This document shows, piece after piece, positions 1 to 11,856 of a stretch of 64,000 bases of DNA. Position numbers and translations under genes: made by a program. The DNA is from Pseudevernia furfuracea. Taxonomy: Eukaryota; Ascomycota; Lecanoromycetes; Lecanorales; Parmeliaceae. The first letter of the stretch is position 1, and the number at the start of each line of letters is the position of its first letter. The notes under the pieces are model-generated. The model ran no database searches, had not been told where the DNA came from, and saw only the letters and a program-made list of their open reading frames with translations. The stretch lies in NCBI GenBank assembly GCA_022315425.1, contig JAIUPT010000031.1, forward strand, positions 868,001 to 932,000, given 5' to 3'.

Positions 1-25
1 ACGGGCCTTGAGCACTATCTTAAAA

Positions 26-937
26 ATGGCGAACATCCCAACCCCCATCCCCTATTTGAAACTCAATGATGGAACATCGGTTCCTATGCTTGCCTATGGC
101 AGTAAGTCGTCTGTCTACTCATCTGCTGCATTTGTCCAGCGTTCTAACGATTCCGCAGTCGGGACTGCTTGGTATAAGTCCAGCGCACGTGGCATCAACC
201 GTAACACCGTCGAGGCCTTAAAGACCGCCATCAAGCTTGGCTATAATCACTTCGACAATGCCGAAGCATATAACACAGAGCCAGAAATGGCGCTTGCCAT
301 TAAAGAAAGCAAAATTGAACGATCAAAGCTCTTCATAACGACAAAAGTATACACCAACATGGCGGACATACCCAAAGCAATCGATGCCAGCCTCAAGAGA
401 CTGCAAACCGACTACGTTGACTTGTATCTAATTCACTCGCCCTCCTTCGCCAAGTCGGACGAAGATCTACAAAAAGCGTGGAAGGCCATGGAGGATGTGA
501 AGAAATCTGGAAAAGCTAGGTCAATAGGAGTCTCAAATTACCATGAATCCCATCTGAAGGCCACGCTCGCCACGGCTACCATGCCACCTTCAATCAATCA
601 GGTCGAATTCCATCCCTACTTGCAACATAGCTCTCTCCTACCCTATCTTAAATCTCACAACATTGCAGTCTCCGCATACGGCCCCCTGACCGCTGTCACG
701 AAAGCCAAACCTGGACCTTGCGATGAGATGCTGGCGTTCTTGGCGAAGAAGTATTATGTTAGCGAGGGTGAGATTGCATTGCGGTGGTGCATTGACCAGG
801 GTGTGGTGGCGATCACGACGAGTGGGAAGGAGCAAAGGTTGAGTGATTATTTGAGGGCTATGACATTCACACTGACCCCAAAAGAGGTCAAAGATTTGGC
901 GGAGATTGGGACAAAGAAGCATTATAAGGGATTTTGA
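26..937 (+). CDS. aldo-keto reductase
   Basis: NAD(P)H-dependent reductase of the aldo-keto reductase superfamily, a cytosolic TIM barrel that reduces aldehydes and ketones; substrate unknown. Exons join(26..101,159..937), 284 residues. The 57-base intron (102..158, donor GTAAGT, branch CTAAC, acceptor CAG) is a multiple of three without a stop, so unspliced it adds 19 residues. Its removal restores the family motif MLAYGIGTAWYK. The tetrad is visible: Asp and Tyr in FDNAEAY, Lys in ITTKVY, His in LYLIHSP. IGVSNY and the C-terminal region around AITTSGK, which normally binds cofactor phosphate, are also present. ATG 26 gives a normal N-terminus. An in-frame TTG lies upstream and the frame is open to the window edge, so an upstream exon is not excluded. 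Convergent with the next gene. Confidence 0.92.
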   Translation: MANIPTPIPYLKLNDGTSVPMLAYGSKSSVYSSAAFVQRSNDSAVGTAWYKSSARGINRNTVEALKTAIKLGYNHFDNAEAYNTEPEMALAIKESKIERSKLFITTKVYTNMADIPKAIDASLKRLQTDYVDLYLIHSPSFAKSDEDLQKAWKAMEDVKKSGKARSIGVSNYHESHLKATLATATMPPSINQVEFHPYLQHSSLLPYLKSHNIAVSAYGPLTAVTKAKPGPCDEMLAFLAKKYYVSEGEIALRWCIDQGVVAITTSGKEQRLSDYLRAMTFTLTPKEVKDLAEIGTKKHYKGF

Positions 938-1184
938 CGGGCGAAATTGGATGAGAATGACACATCTTGTGAGGTAACCGTTGATGAGTGTAGATGATTT
1001 ATGCAGTGACTAAATATTAGCATGACCAATGGTGCATTGATTTCAGCTAGAGAATGACATCTGGATCTGGTGTACAACAATCCAAACGCCGTGCATATGC
1101 TCATCGCATTCTTTCGAGATAGCCGACCACGTGTCTGGGTACCATTCTCCTTTCCAGGGCAGACATGAACCCCCAATAATAATC

Positions 1185-3533
1185 TCATACAGATTCGATC
1201 CCGTCCCTGCAAGTACCACCCTCACAGACCATAACACCATCTTTTTCCGCATCCATGTGCTTCAGAAGGTCATTACGCTCCCTCAGCCACAGACCCTTAC
1301 CCTTTCCAAGCGCAACCACAGTGCTGTTGGGCCTTACGGTTTGCCTCAATCGCTTCAGTGTCTCGTCGTTTTCTCCTGTAAGTACTATGCCCTTCAAGCC
1401 TAAGCGACCCATGACGACGCTCCCCAACATGCCTGAATAGGTGAATGGAAATTGCTCGACTTCCGCCTCAAACGCTTCGACCGTCTCTTTCGCCTTCTTG
1501 AAATAGGAGGCGTCGTCAAGCATGCTACTCAAGCGGTAGAGATTCCGGGCACTGATATTGTTGGATGATGGTTCGGCGGCATCCATACCGCTTTTTAGTC
1601 TCATGAGCAGATCTGGTGGATGTGGAGATGGTGCGGTGTAGAAGCCTGGAGAGTCCGAGGACGTGAAAATTTCGTTTTGTCGTTTCTGCAGTATGTCTGC
1701 GAACTCTAGATATGAGTCATCGAACGTGGCTTCATAGAGATCAATGAGACCGTGGATGAAGAAAGCATAATCATCGCACAGACCCGGTGTAGACCCTCGA
1801 CCTTCCCTGTAGACCCGGTACAGGGTTCTAGTTTCAGGGTCGAAGAGCTCATTTTTGATGAACACGACGGCAGAGATGGCGGCTTCCAGGCATTCTGAGG
1901 CTTTGGTAGGGTCGATAGAGTGTAGAGCGGCAGAGGTGCGAGATAACGCACCAATTGCGAGGCCGTTCCAGCAGACGATGATCTTGTCGTCGAGGGCTGG
2001 GCGTGGGCGTTGCTTCTCCCTGTATTCGCGAAGCTGCTGCCGCCCCGATTTGAGAGTTTGGGTAATCGAGGCCTCGGAAATCCCCAATTTCTTGGCCAAA
2101 GCACTGGGAGTGGTGGTAACTTTCAGCACGTTTTGACTTATAAATTCGTCGTGCGGGTCGTTCTGAGATGCGACGTTGCCATCAGCCGTGACACCGTAGA
2201 ATCGAGCGCAGATATCTCCGTCCCTCTCACCCAGAACGTCATGGAACTCTTTGAGGGACCAGACGTAGTAAGCTCCTTCTCGTTTTTCCCTGTCGCCTTT
2301 TGATGGGTAAGAATCCGCGTCTTCTGCTGAGAAGAAGCCACCATTTGGAGCACCCATTGGTGGGCTTGTGAGGTAAGTTGCAACATCGTATACAGCGCCG
2401 AGCATCTCAGAATCTCGAGTGCTCAAGAACGCGTCGAGATAGATATCCAAAAGTTGCGCTTGATCATACAGCATTTTCTCGAAATGTGGAAGCGACCAGT
2501 CTTTGGTCACAGAATACCTTGCAAACCCGTAGCCGATTTGATCTCTGATCCCTCCACGTGCCATATTTCGAAGGGTGTGGAAAGCCATATTCGAGGCATG
2601 TTGGCACTCTGTTTCGCCCACAACATCCTTTACTGTCTGCGGCCACTGCCCGAGCCTTAGCAGAAAGCTGAGATTCACCGGCGTTGGAAATTTCGGGGCA
2701 CTCGAGAAACCTCCATTGATTTTATCGTACTTCTTCCTAAAGTGCTGAAACGCTTCTTCTAGTAACTCAACCTCTAGTCCTTCACCTTCACCTCTCTCGC
2801 CCATCTGATGACTATGCACCCCTTCCTCTGCGAATTTTCTCAGTTGCCTTGTGATCTCCTTGGCGCTTTCTCGGCATCGACCCTCTTGTTGAGTCCAGAC
2901 ATCTCTCATTTTCTCCAGTATCTCAACAAAGCCTACAGTCCCGGCAACAGTTGTGCCGACCGCTGTCATTGAATTGTTTGGACCTGGCCAATATGTTCCA
3001 CCAAAGACTGGCTCGAGATCCGGTGTTACAAAAACATTGAGTGGCCATCCTCCAGAGCCGGTTGTAGCTTGAACGTAGTTCATGTAGATAGCGTCGACAT
3101 CTGGTCGTTCTTCACGGTCGATCTTGATCGGGATGAAGTTGGTATTGAGAAGTTGGGCGACTTCTGGAGAGCAGAAGGATTCGCGTTCCATGACGTGACA
3201 CCCTGATAATTCGATGTCAGTAGAGCTCTCGGAGACGAAGACTTTTTGAAATGCTGGGCTAGACGTACAATGGCATGCAGCATAACCAATGCTCACGAAC
3301 AGTAGGCGATTGTGCTCCGTAGCCAAGCCCAAAGCTTCTGCACCCCACATCTGCCATGCTACTGGGTTGTTCATGTGTCCCCGGACCTATGCGAGAAGCC
3401 TCTCAGCTTGAGGGTTTTTAATCGTCGGCCTCGACGCAACACCATCAGGACTTACGTACGGACTCCTACTTTCATTCAGCCTATTAACCAGTTGCAAGTC
3501 ATCCCGGCCATTTCCACCATTCTCGGTCTCCAT
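1185..3533 (-). CDS. DUF255 / SPATA20-like thioredoxin-fold protein
   Basis: Member of the YyaL/SPATA20 family: an N-terminal thioredoxin-like DUF255 domain followed by a six-hairpin (alpha/alpha) region resembling N-acylglucosamine 2-epimerases. Biochemical role unsettled. Exons complement(join(1185..3202,3269..3386,3456..3533)), 737 residues. Removing intron 2 (3203..3268, 66 bases, in frame) rebuilds CHWCHVMERESF, the family's hallmark Cys motif; removing intron 1 (3387..3455) rebuilds NESRSPYVRGHMNNPVAW. Other landmarks: IKIDREERPDVD, GGWPLNVFVTPD, GGTYWPGP, LPHFEKMLYDQAQL, DDKIIVCWNGL. The frame continues upstream to an ATG at 3710 with an Arg-rich stretch that could be a mitochondrial presequence, so the true start may be 3710 rather than 3533. 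Confidence 0.92.
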
Positions 3534-4148
3534 GGTTGAACTCTGGCGCTTTCTCGGTGCTCCCTGTGTCTGATGGGATGGCCGCTGTTGACATTCGCAA
3601 GCTCGCCTTGCCCAGCTCAAAGGGATTGTAGGCCTTACATATGCTACCTGCGGCAGAAAGCTTCGATGATATGATCGCCTAAATTCAAGTGACAGCCGAT
3701 CAGCTAACACAAGATGCCTGAGCCTATGGAGGATTATTGGTGAAGCCAGACTGTATCAATGTTTTGGTCGTGCAGCAAGAACGTCACTGACCAACCGATA
3801 AGTTATCCGTAGGGCTGAACTAAGAGTTTCTATTCTTGTCCATAATGATTTCGGACATACGCCAAACCCGAAGTGAAGTGAAACGATATAATTCATTTCT
3901 GAGCGCACCTAATTGAACTTCTCCTACGACGGCCATGACATGAAGAGGCCTTAAGCTTTTTTGCAGAACGAGTATCAGTCTTATATTTTGCGTACATGGC
4001 CCTCTGAAGAATAGCAAAGGAAAAGGACGGACTGTTCTTTTTAAAGATAAGGTGGGTTCTAAATAGACCACTTTTCTGCTGACAGCCACGCCAATGCCGT
4101 CAATTCTTTACGAACCAGTCGGACCACCTGTTACATACCAATGTTAGC
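3534..4148. other. intergenic region between divergent genes
   Basis: Shared upstream region of the DUF255 gene (minus) and the alpha/beta hydrolase (plus). It contains the possible N-terminal extension of the DUF255 gene up to 3710. I see no other gene, RNA gene or clear repeat. Confidence 0.5.
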
Positions 4149-4967
4149 ATGGCGAACCCACTTAGCGAATGGGCGACCTCAGAGAAAGCTGCAAGCCTCG
4201 TCTCCATCGGGACGCACAAGCTCTACGTCTCGACCTCTGGGCCCACTCGCATGCCAGGCGACCCATTACTGATCGTCTTTCCGGGCGCGAACGCCGCAAG
4301 TGAATCATGGGAATCGGTATCATCTCTCCTCCAAGAAACCGTACGTGTCCTTCTTTACGACCGCTCGGGGCTAGGCCGCAGCGAACACGGTCCAAATCGG
4401 GGTACCGAACCTGCAGCAGCGGACGAGCTCTCTATGCTGCTCGAAGCCGTTAACCTGTCTGGTCCATACGTGTTAGTGGCGCACTCTTACGGCGGCTGCG
4501 TGGCTCGAGAATTCTTGTACCTGCACACCAGGGACGTGGTAGGCATGGTGCTTTCGGAGACGGGCACAGAGACCAAGTGTCGGTATGCTGAGGAACAGTA
4601 TCGGAGGCAGGTGCTTGGCAATTGCCCACTGAGCGTTATTCGAGGCGAGGCCGCTTTCAGCGCACCGCGGGGCCAAGATGTAGGCGTGCTGCATGAGCAA
4701 CGCAAAGCGCGTGATGACATGCTTGAGGCTATGGCTAAAGCTGACGAGCAATTGAAGCGAGAGCAGTTGAGGTTATCAAAGAACAGTAGGTTCAGGAATA
4801 TTCCGGACTGTGGACACAATGTCCATCTTACACGTCCTGATGTCGTTGCCGAGGAAGTCAGATGGGTTCTGGTAAACCTTATTACTGCAAAGACAAAGGG
4901 GCGTTGGGTTGGTTTCACAGATTCAAGATTGTTTGTTCGGGTCTGTCAGGTCTTGAGGTTTTCTTGA
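4149..4967 (+). CDS. alpha/beta hydrolase
   Basis: Single-exon, 272-residue alpha/beta-hydrolase-fold protein, likely an esterase or related hydrolase; substrate unknown. The strand-turn pattern is clear: LLIVFPGANAASESW supplies the oxyanion region, LLYDRSGLGRSE is the usual strand and turn before helix B, and VLVAHSYGG holds the nucleophile Ser in a relaxed G-x-S-x-G (Ala replaces the first Gly). The catalytic His is in IPDCGHNVHL. The lid region between about residues 130 and 200 is short, and the acid is not obvious. No signal peptide is seen, so it is probably cytosolic. The last 25 residues after the final helix look poorly conserved. An intron near the 3' end changing the C-terminus cannot be ruled out. 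Confidence 0.85.
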   Translation: MANPLSEWATSEKAASLVSIGTHKLYVSTSGPTRMPGDPLLIVFPGANAASESWESVSSLLQETVRVLLYDRSGLGRSEHGPNRGTEPAAADELSMLLEAVNLSGPYVLVAHSYGGCVAREFLYLHTRDVVGMVLSETGTETKCRYAEEQYRRQVLGNCPLSVIRGEAAFSAPRGQDVGVLHEQRKARDDMLEAMAKADEQLKREQLRLSKNSRFRNIPDCGHNVHLTRPDVVAEEVRWVLVNLITAKTKGRWVGFTDSRLFVRVCQVLRFS

Positions 4968-5288
4968 CTGCAAGTGACTGAAGTTCTTGAGCAATTCTAG
5001 CGGCACAACGGGCCTTTGTACCCCGGCTGACTTACCCTCCCTCGCACGTATCATCTTGCCAGCTGGATTTTATTCAAATATGTAGCAATGCACCGCTGCG
5101 ACGGGTGACCTTGTGTTACATGGCAAAGAGTATAGTGAAGAGCATAATCAAGGCCGTATGTATGGCTAAGGCCTTGAGGTTTGTGCAATGTAAATGATGG
5201 TTTCCTAGAAGTCGAGCTCATACGGCCTAACAAAAAGATGAAGAACAAAGAATAATGCTTGTACCAATGAAAGCGACACATTTCAAAT
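4968..5288. other. intergenic, convergent 3' ends
   Basis: Short AT-rich spacer between the 3' ends of the hydrolase and CAP-protein genes. No gene or repeat recognised. Confidence 0.5.
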
Positions 5289-6284
5289 CTAAACCCCTGG
5301 CCCAGTAAGTCCAGTCTCTGTCATCTGCACAGTACCATGGCCCAAGGGTGCCTTCACAAACTCATACTCCCCATCGACGTTGCCTATTCCAATTTGATTA
5401 GTCTCTCCGTACAATCTCTCTATTGAGCTTCGGAAAAGATTCTTACCTTCGGGGTAATAGTTGCAGACGGTGAAGACAGCGGGAACACCGCCATCGGGGC
5501 CACATGGCGCTTGCGCCAGATACGACTGGCCATTCGCATTGCAGTCTTGTGTTGCAGTTTGACCGGCAGGCGAGCAGTCATAAGTATAGCAGCCAACGGA
5601 AGTTGTTTCGCTCCACACGATTTGACTGTAGTGGCCCCATTGCTCGAAATTTGAGTCGTCTGGGACATTTTGGCCGTACGGCAGGGGGTAGTTCTCAATC
5701 TCATCATTGTAAAGCATATTGGTGATCAGAGTGGAGATGTTCCCAGCCACAATTCCAGCTCCAAGGTTCTGCCCGTAATTACCGTCGCCTGCGGCCCTGC
5801 AAAAATGTGAGCGTTCGAACCTGCGGATGGATAGATTTACTCACCTGCTGTGATTATAGATGCATGTCTTGGCGATCTGCTCAGCGTATGAAGCTAAAGT
5901 GCTGTTATACACCAGGTCTGGGACTGAATGGTTGGCGCGATGAACGTTGTGATTTAGGAGTACCAGCCCCTGGTAGGTTGCGCTCTCGGTGTCAAGATTA
6001 GGTTGGTAGGTCAGCGGAAGACCGTTTGTGGATGACGTCGAGGTTGCTGCAGCTACTGGCGCGCTAGCCGTTGCGGTGTTTCCAGACGCTTGAACTTGTA
6101 CCGCATCGACTTTAACAGCTACTGAGGTTGCGTTGGTGGGTGCTGGTTGATTTGCCCCTTCAAGTACTGTCACGACTTCGTGCACCACAGCAGTCGTGAC
6201 GATTTCGTCAACTACAGTGTCCATAATTGGACTGGCCACAGCGCTGGCTGCAAATAGGAGAGGAGCCAGAGTGGAAGACCGCAT
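5289..6284 (-). CDS. secreted CAP (PR-1/SCP-like) protein
   Basis: Secreted member of the CAP superfamily (cysteine-rich secretory, antigen 5, PR-1); fungal relatives bind sterols or fatty acids and are exported. Exons complement(join(5289..5383,5447..5796,5845..6284)), 294 residues. A signal peptide (MRSSTLAPLLFAASAVAS) is followed by a Val/Thr/Ala-rich linker to about residue 90, then the CAP domain: LLNHNVHRANHSVPDLVYN, YAEQIAKTCIYNHS, YGQNLGAGI, WGHYSQIVWSETTSVGCYTY, and CNYYPEGNVDGEY near the end. Introns are 48 bases (5797..5844) and 63 bases (5384..5446); splicing the second restores the conserved YYPEGN junction. The conserved His residues of the cavity are present (NVHRANHS, HYSQIVW). 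Several N-glycosylation sequons are visible. Confidence 0.92.
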
Positions 6285-7563
6285 GATGGTTCCAAGTTTC
6301 GCTTCTGGTAAAGACGGAATATGGGATCACGGATCTCTAGAAATACTGTAAGGATAAGTGATGCTGAGGAATTCCAAAAAGATAAAGGGTTCTGCAAAGA
6401 ACAGGTATGTAAATCATCAACCAAACCGAAGGGCCTGGGAAAATTAGAGGAGGTCGACTGGCAAAATGACGTTCAAGGAAGGGAATGGGAAAGCAAAGAC
6501 AATGCGAAAGAGAGGGGGCTTTGGGATGAGAGAGCGTGAGAGGTATGCTTCGAGGAAAGATGCTGGGTAAAGACAGTGAAAAGACTAGAAAGTCCTTGGA
6601 AGTTTGGGAAAATGTAGAAAGGGTTGAAAAGTGGAACGCTTGTGGGCAGAGTATGCTCTCATATGCTGTTCCTTCTAGAACTTGACGGCGTAAACAGTGC
6701 GAGTCCGCCTTTGTCCCTTGGACGCGTGGATCGCACACACTCAAAAGCATTTGCCGAAGTTCTTTGACAACTCAAATTAGACGGTAAAGGTACAAAGCAT
6801 AGAAGTAACGCCGCAGCCGCAGCGTTCATTCTTCTGCTCTTCTTTTTCTTTCTCAAAGAAAGCCTTCAATTTCCAGCACCAAAAGTTTTTGAGCCACGAG
6901 ATACGGTCAGGTTTGCCATTGAATCCAGCCTCAAGTCTGCTTGAAACCCTCGTCTTGACTCTTTGAGTCGTATTCACAGAGCTGCAAAAGGTTCGAAGCA
7001 CCACCGTCATGATGTTGCGTAATGCAGCGTTGCCCTCCCTATATTGTTTGGTACAAATTGGCGGATTAAATGGACCGTGGCTCACAACTGTAAAGTAGTT
7101 GGAGGCCAGGAACCCGAGCGCGGCAAGCGTCGCGGCTTGATGCCAAGGCGCTAAAAACCCATTCTTTTGCATTGTCCCTCGATCATGCTTTTCCATGTTG
7201 CCGAGACATTTCACGTGGCTTGTGGCTTGATCGTAACCACAACGGCGTTTACATCTCTCGACCCGCGCTGTTTAAAGACGGTTACCCAGAAGACCAATTG
7301 TCGACAATGACCAGATGCAAAGCCATGATACCTGATCAAGCAGTGGAAGTGCACAAACTTGATCAGGCTTTCCTGTATCCGTGAAATTGAAGAGAGTGTG
7401 GGGAGAAGAAGCGACCGTAGAAAAGCTTCAGAGCCCGGAAGTTTGGGTTTCTGGTGGACATTTTCGGGTGGATCATCATGTATATTCAGCTTTGTCCCTT
7501 CCCCGTCAACCGAAGCCATTTATGTTTTTATTCCAATTGCTTGGACGCCTTCACTGTCTGCCC
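6285..7563. other. long intergenic region without a supported gene
   Basis: Upstream of the CAP gene and downstream of the isomerase gene. Open frames occur on both strands, the longest on the minus strand at 6777..7214, but none shows a recognisable motif, splice logic or coding-like composition. Purine-rich on the plus strand from about 6440 to 6640. Part is likely promoter and long 5' UTR of the CAP gene. Confidence 0.45.
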
Positions 7564-9002
7564 TTACTCAGCATAAGCTCTGTATACCTCTAGGCCTCTC
7601 TCTGAAGAAAATTCAATTTCAACCCCTGAACCGGCAAAGAAAATGTACCCCTCATTGATGTCAAAATCTTCACCTGCCTTCATCTTCCCGGCTCCGCTCG
7701 TCGCGAAGATCACACTTGGCCCGGCAATCTCGTTCTGAATCTCTTTCTCTCCGGCTTGCAAACTCGTCTTCAACATGTTGAACTCGCTCATTGGCGGCGC
7801 ATAGTCCACCGTCTTCCCCATCTTCCCTTTGCTGCTCTTGGTAGCACCTAGCATCGCATCCTTGGCATTGTGGGGAGAAAAGGTCAAGGCCTCAGTGAAC
7901 AGCTCGATGCTATCCCTCTTTGCACGTGGGCAGAATCCAGTGTTGAGTACGTTATTGGAGCGGGCCATGCACTCGACAATGTCGCCCGAAAGATAAGCGT
8001 CTTCATGTTCTCGGAGTCAGCATCAGTTCATTGAAATGGGATTAAAGATACGAGACTCTCTCGGAAAGTGAGATACTCTGGCAGCCCAGATTCAGGGAAG
8101 ATTTCAATGCAGACATTACTTACGTGGGCAATCGGCAGGGACATATATTGCTTCACCGGCTTCGAGGGTGAGGAAGTTCATACAACTTGACCATTGCATT
8201 AGCGTCAAGGTTTTCATGCAGTCAGGGAGGAAGTCTTACAGCAAAGTGACCAGGTTTCCAGGATCCTCAATCGAGTATTGCCCTTGCAGCCTTGGTAACA
8301 GATCGAGAATGTAAGCCTGCTTACCGAATTTCTCTCGCGGTACTTTGCCCAACTGTTCCTGGCATTCCTTGATGCTGTCATCGCTCGAGGTCAGAATGTT
8401 CTGGCAAACCCGTTTCAATGTCTCATTGTTGAAATGCGTCTGTCCGTTCGGGAGGAACTTTTTGATTGGCTGCAAGACATCAAAGAGAGCTTCAATGTCG
8501 GGCGTCGCCTTCCAACCGACGAATACCTCGAACTTGCCTAATGCTATTGCGATCTCTGGCTTGTGGTTATCATCGGTAAACTGATCGGGATTTTTGGCGT
8601 GTAGCTTAGCTGCGAGATCTTTATCCGGATGGATCTGCAGCTCCAGCGCCTTTTCTATTGACAATATCTTTGGTAGGAACGGCAGTACACCTCCAAACTT
8701 CTCCATAACGTTCTTTCCTAGCAGCCCTTCTTTGTCCTCGTCCACGATCTTATGCAGCTCTTCCCCATTTTTCAAGCTGCGAGCAGGCTGGACGGGATAG
8801 TCGCCCATCCACATCTCCGCATAGGGTTTATTTTCAATCTTGAAGCCGGTGTTGGGAGTTTTGGAGCAGAGGCGGGCGGACAAGGATGATTCGCCGACGC
8901 GGCCCCAAGGATAGTTCTGCTCATTGTTAGAGGAAGGGCTTTGGAAGGTGGTGGGAAACGAACGTTGCAGGTGCATTGCAGCTGAAATACTGAGGGACCC
9001 AT
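7564..9002 (-). CDS. PMI40: mannose-6-phosphate isomerase, type I
   Basis: Interconverts fructose-6-phosphate and mannose-6-phosphate, feeding GDP-mannose synthesis for glycoproteins and cell-wall mannan; cytosolic zinc enzyme. Exons complement(join(7564..8000,8124..8185,8240..8916,8964..9002)), 404 residues, normal for fungal type I enzymes. The first exon codes only 13 residues (MGPSVFQLQCTCN) and splices over a 47-base intron with a CTAAC branch into NYPWGRVG. Zinc ligands are seen as Gln and His in LQIHPDK, Glu in NHKPE and His in CPHAYLSGD, the last rebuilt across the 123-base third intron. PYAEMWMG and DIVECMARSNN are family signatures. The C-terminal cupin half ends with EGYIFFAGSGVEIEF. 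All four exon phases fit. Confidence 0.95.
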
Positions 9003-10005
9003 GATTGCGCAAAGACAGGAATAAAAATAGATTTCCTCTCAATCTATGTTGGACAAGAAATGTAACTGTACTGGAACACCCTCGTCGTATCGAGTAGTTA
9101 TATTTCACCTGTGGTCAGAGATTCGAGTAAATCGTCATTACATTCGCCCGCTGTTAAGCGAGAGGCATGACATCAGAGCAAATGGCGAATCAACTCGTTC
9201 TATTCGCGCAAGTCCTTTCAGCAATGAAGAAAAAAGAGAGCATAATCGATTGGGAATCAGCGCGGTAATGCTGTGACGGTTCATTGTTGACAGTAATGTT
9301 CACCAACGCTTGTGAAGGAACAAAGTCCCACGCCTATCCAAAGCTTGGAGCCTCATTTCAACCTCCGAGGCGACTTAAGGCTTCCAAATCTTGCATTGTA
9401 CGCTGCTTTTCCGCCTGTTAACATCTCATGCTCAACCGTCGTTCTGCAGTCTCCATGCCCGCCATCTGCTTTCGAAAAATGAAATCCCCTAGGCCTCATA
9501 TCATTCCTAGCGTTCTTACTCCGTACATGAGGTGGAAAAATGATGCCGGCTCAAACCGAAATCAAGAAGGGAAGAAGAGAAAAAATCTTCTCAAGAAGAG
9601 CCATAGTGTCTCATCCACTTCGAATTACGTGACAATGTCTGAGTATCACGACATCTTGTATGAATTTGATGTTTGGTGGGCGGAAGCAATTTTGGACCCC
9701 GGTAGAGTAGTGGATGTGGCTTTGGGGGGGAAAGTGTGAATTTTAAGCGCCGGTTACCCCGAGCTTACGGACTTCCCGGGGAAGCTCGATTGCCTCATTC
9801 AGAACTTCCGCACTTCATTGGACAATCCACACACCCAAAGTACAGGTGGTACTGTGAGTCCGCTTCGCCTTGAAGACACTCTGTCTTCTATATGAGTCAT
9901 GCCATTTTGTTTCCAATTATGTTTACCATTTAACATGCGCTGTTCCCCACAGAAAGCGCGTATAAAACCCTCAAAGAATCCACTACAAACACCTTGCTAC
10001 TAACC
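9003..10005. other. intergenic region between divergent genes
   Basis: Promoter region shared by the isomerase (minus) and the MFS gene (plus). The plus-strand open frame 9428..9739 has no recognisable motif and I do not call it. A TATA box near the right end is listed separately. Confidence 0.45.
9961..9967 (+). promoter_or_regulatory. TATA box of the MFS transporter gene
   Basis: A perfect TATAAAA lies 39 bases before the ATG at 10006. If used, transcription would start very close to the start codon. Seen in sequence; use is inferred. Confidence 0.5.
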
Positions 10006-11430
10006 ATGTCTGCCACCCCGGTATCTCCCGTCAAACGAAAGCAGATCTTACGGGTCATCTTTATCTCCTTGCTACTCGACTTGGTAAGCTAGTACTTACA
10101 GTACAAAGAAACCCTGTTAACCTCCTCAGATATCCTTCACTTTCATCCTTCCCCTCTTTCCAAAGCTTCTCGAATTCTATCGCAACCTCGAGACCCAAGA
10201 TGACTCCTCCTCTCTCCTCAACCGCATCCTCTTGGGCTTGAATACCTACAAGCAATCTTTCTCCCGGCCCATCAGTGATCGATATGACATAGTCCTCCTT
10301 GGAGGGGCTCTCGGCTCCCTGTTCTCCTTCCTCCAGGCAATTGCTTCCCCTATCATCGGGACCCTCTCAGACAAGTATGGGCGCCGAACTGCACTTCTAT
10401 GGTCAATGACTGGGAACATGGCATCGGTGGCCTTATGGGTAGCAGCGACGGACTTTCGCACATTTTTAGCGAGCAGAGTAGTAGGAGGCTTGAGCGAAGG
10501 GAATGTCCAGTTAGCAACAGCAATGGCAGCGGATGTTAGCGATGACAAGCAAAGGGGCGCCACAATGGCTCTGGTTGGAGTATGTTTCTCTATTGCCTTT
10601 ACATTCGGACCGGCGCTGGGCGCGGCTCTCGCAAACGTCGAAACAGTAGTCGCAAATCCTTTCGCTACAGCTGCTGGATTTTCGCTCTTCTTGATTGTGG
10701 TGGAGACAATGTATCTCTACTTCTATCTACCGGAGACTTTACCTTCATCACGTGCAAAGCCGGCAACCACTGGCTCGATACTGAAGATTGGGCCAGAGCA
10801 ACAAAAAATCGTCCGTACGAATTCGCATTTACTTCTGAATTTCACGCATTTTGTGTTCATCCTCTTCTTTAGCGGCATGGAATTCTCACTCCCGTTTATG
10901 ACTTACGACTTATTTGCCTACACATCCTCCCAATCTGGCAAGCTCCTCGGATTCATGGGCTTAATTGCTTCGATACTGCAAGGATCCGTCACCAGGAGAC
11001 TGCACCCACTTCGAGTCGTCCAGTTTGGTGTAGTGGCATGCGCAGCGAGCTTCTTTATGCTGGGCAGACTGACGACTGAAGCGGGACTATGGGGAGCTGC
11101 GACGTTATTGGCAGTAACGACTGCTACGGTTGTGACCGGATTGAATAGCTTGAGTAGCTTCGAGGCTGCCGAAGGAGAAAGGGGCGGGAAATTGGGTAAT
11201 CATCGGAGTTGGGGTAAGCCACTACCTCTTGCTATCATAGCCCTCGATTACTGACCCATTGGCTTCTAGGTCAGATCGGAAGATCTTGTGGTCCCCTGTT
11301 ATTCTGTACCCTCTATTGGTGGGCAGGTCGAGATGTTGCATACGCAATCGGAGGGGCCGGCATGTTGGGTGTGTGTGCAATTGTATTTGGAGCCCTGAAA
11401 GCTCCCCCAAAATCTCTATCCCACAAATGA
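10006..11430 (+). CDS. MFS transporter (MFSD10/TetA-like)
   Basis: Major facilitator superfamily membrane transporter, closest in pattern to the MFSD10/tetracycline-antiporter group; likely exports small organic molecules by proton antiport, substrate unknown. Exons join(10006..10083,10130..11213,11270..11430), 440 residues. Introns of 46 bases (10084..10129) and 56 bases (11214..11269) keep the frame. The first exon carries a basic cytoplasmic tail and half of TM1 (ILRVIFISLLLDL), continued by ISFTFILPLFPKLLEFY. Motif A is clear in GTLSDKYGRRTALLWS. The central loop is short (around SSRAKPATTGSILKIG), and the C-terminal half resumes at LLLNFTHFVFILFFSG. The last exon adds the final helix, AYAIGGAGMLGVCAIVFGAL. 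Confidence 0.9.
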
Positions 11431-11856
11431 AATACAGTACTTGAGACGATTCAGAAAGTGTATATTTCTGTAAAGTTTTCTGTAATAAAAGACTAACATT
11501 GTGTATTCCTGACCCCAATAGCATTTGAGATTGGACGTCTAGACTACAAATGAGTGGACATGTAGGAGAAGACAAAGTGAAATTTGTTCTTCAATTTCTG
11601 GTTTCACATATCGTAGTATATGGGTGAACCTCGGGCGTTTTAGTCTCGTCGCGGACTCGCGGTCTACCGCGATCCGCGCTACCACGTCCATTATTCAAAC
11701 CCTCTTCAGAATTCGATTGATACATGTGTTTCTAGCCCTTCCCTCTCACATTGACATTCTTGACCCTCGAGTTCGACATTATGAGATGACTAGGCTCAGT
11801 CTCTCTTCACTTGCCCTTACGAGGCAATCTCGCATCTTGTCCTTGAAGCCTTTACT
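11431..11856. other. intergenic region
   Basis: Spacer and presumed promoter of the WD40 gene. No gene recognised. Confidence 0.5.

Noticed and set aside
638..922. Minus-strand open frame inside the aldo-keto reductase gene
   Set aside because: Shadow of a well-supported gene on the other strand; no motif.
6777..7214. 145-codon minus frame upstream of the CAP gene
   Set aside because: No recognised motif and no coding-like pattern; I could not place a reliable start or splice sites.
9428..9739. 103-codon plus frame with a basic stretch
   Set aside because: Lies in a promoter region between divergent genes and has no family features.
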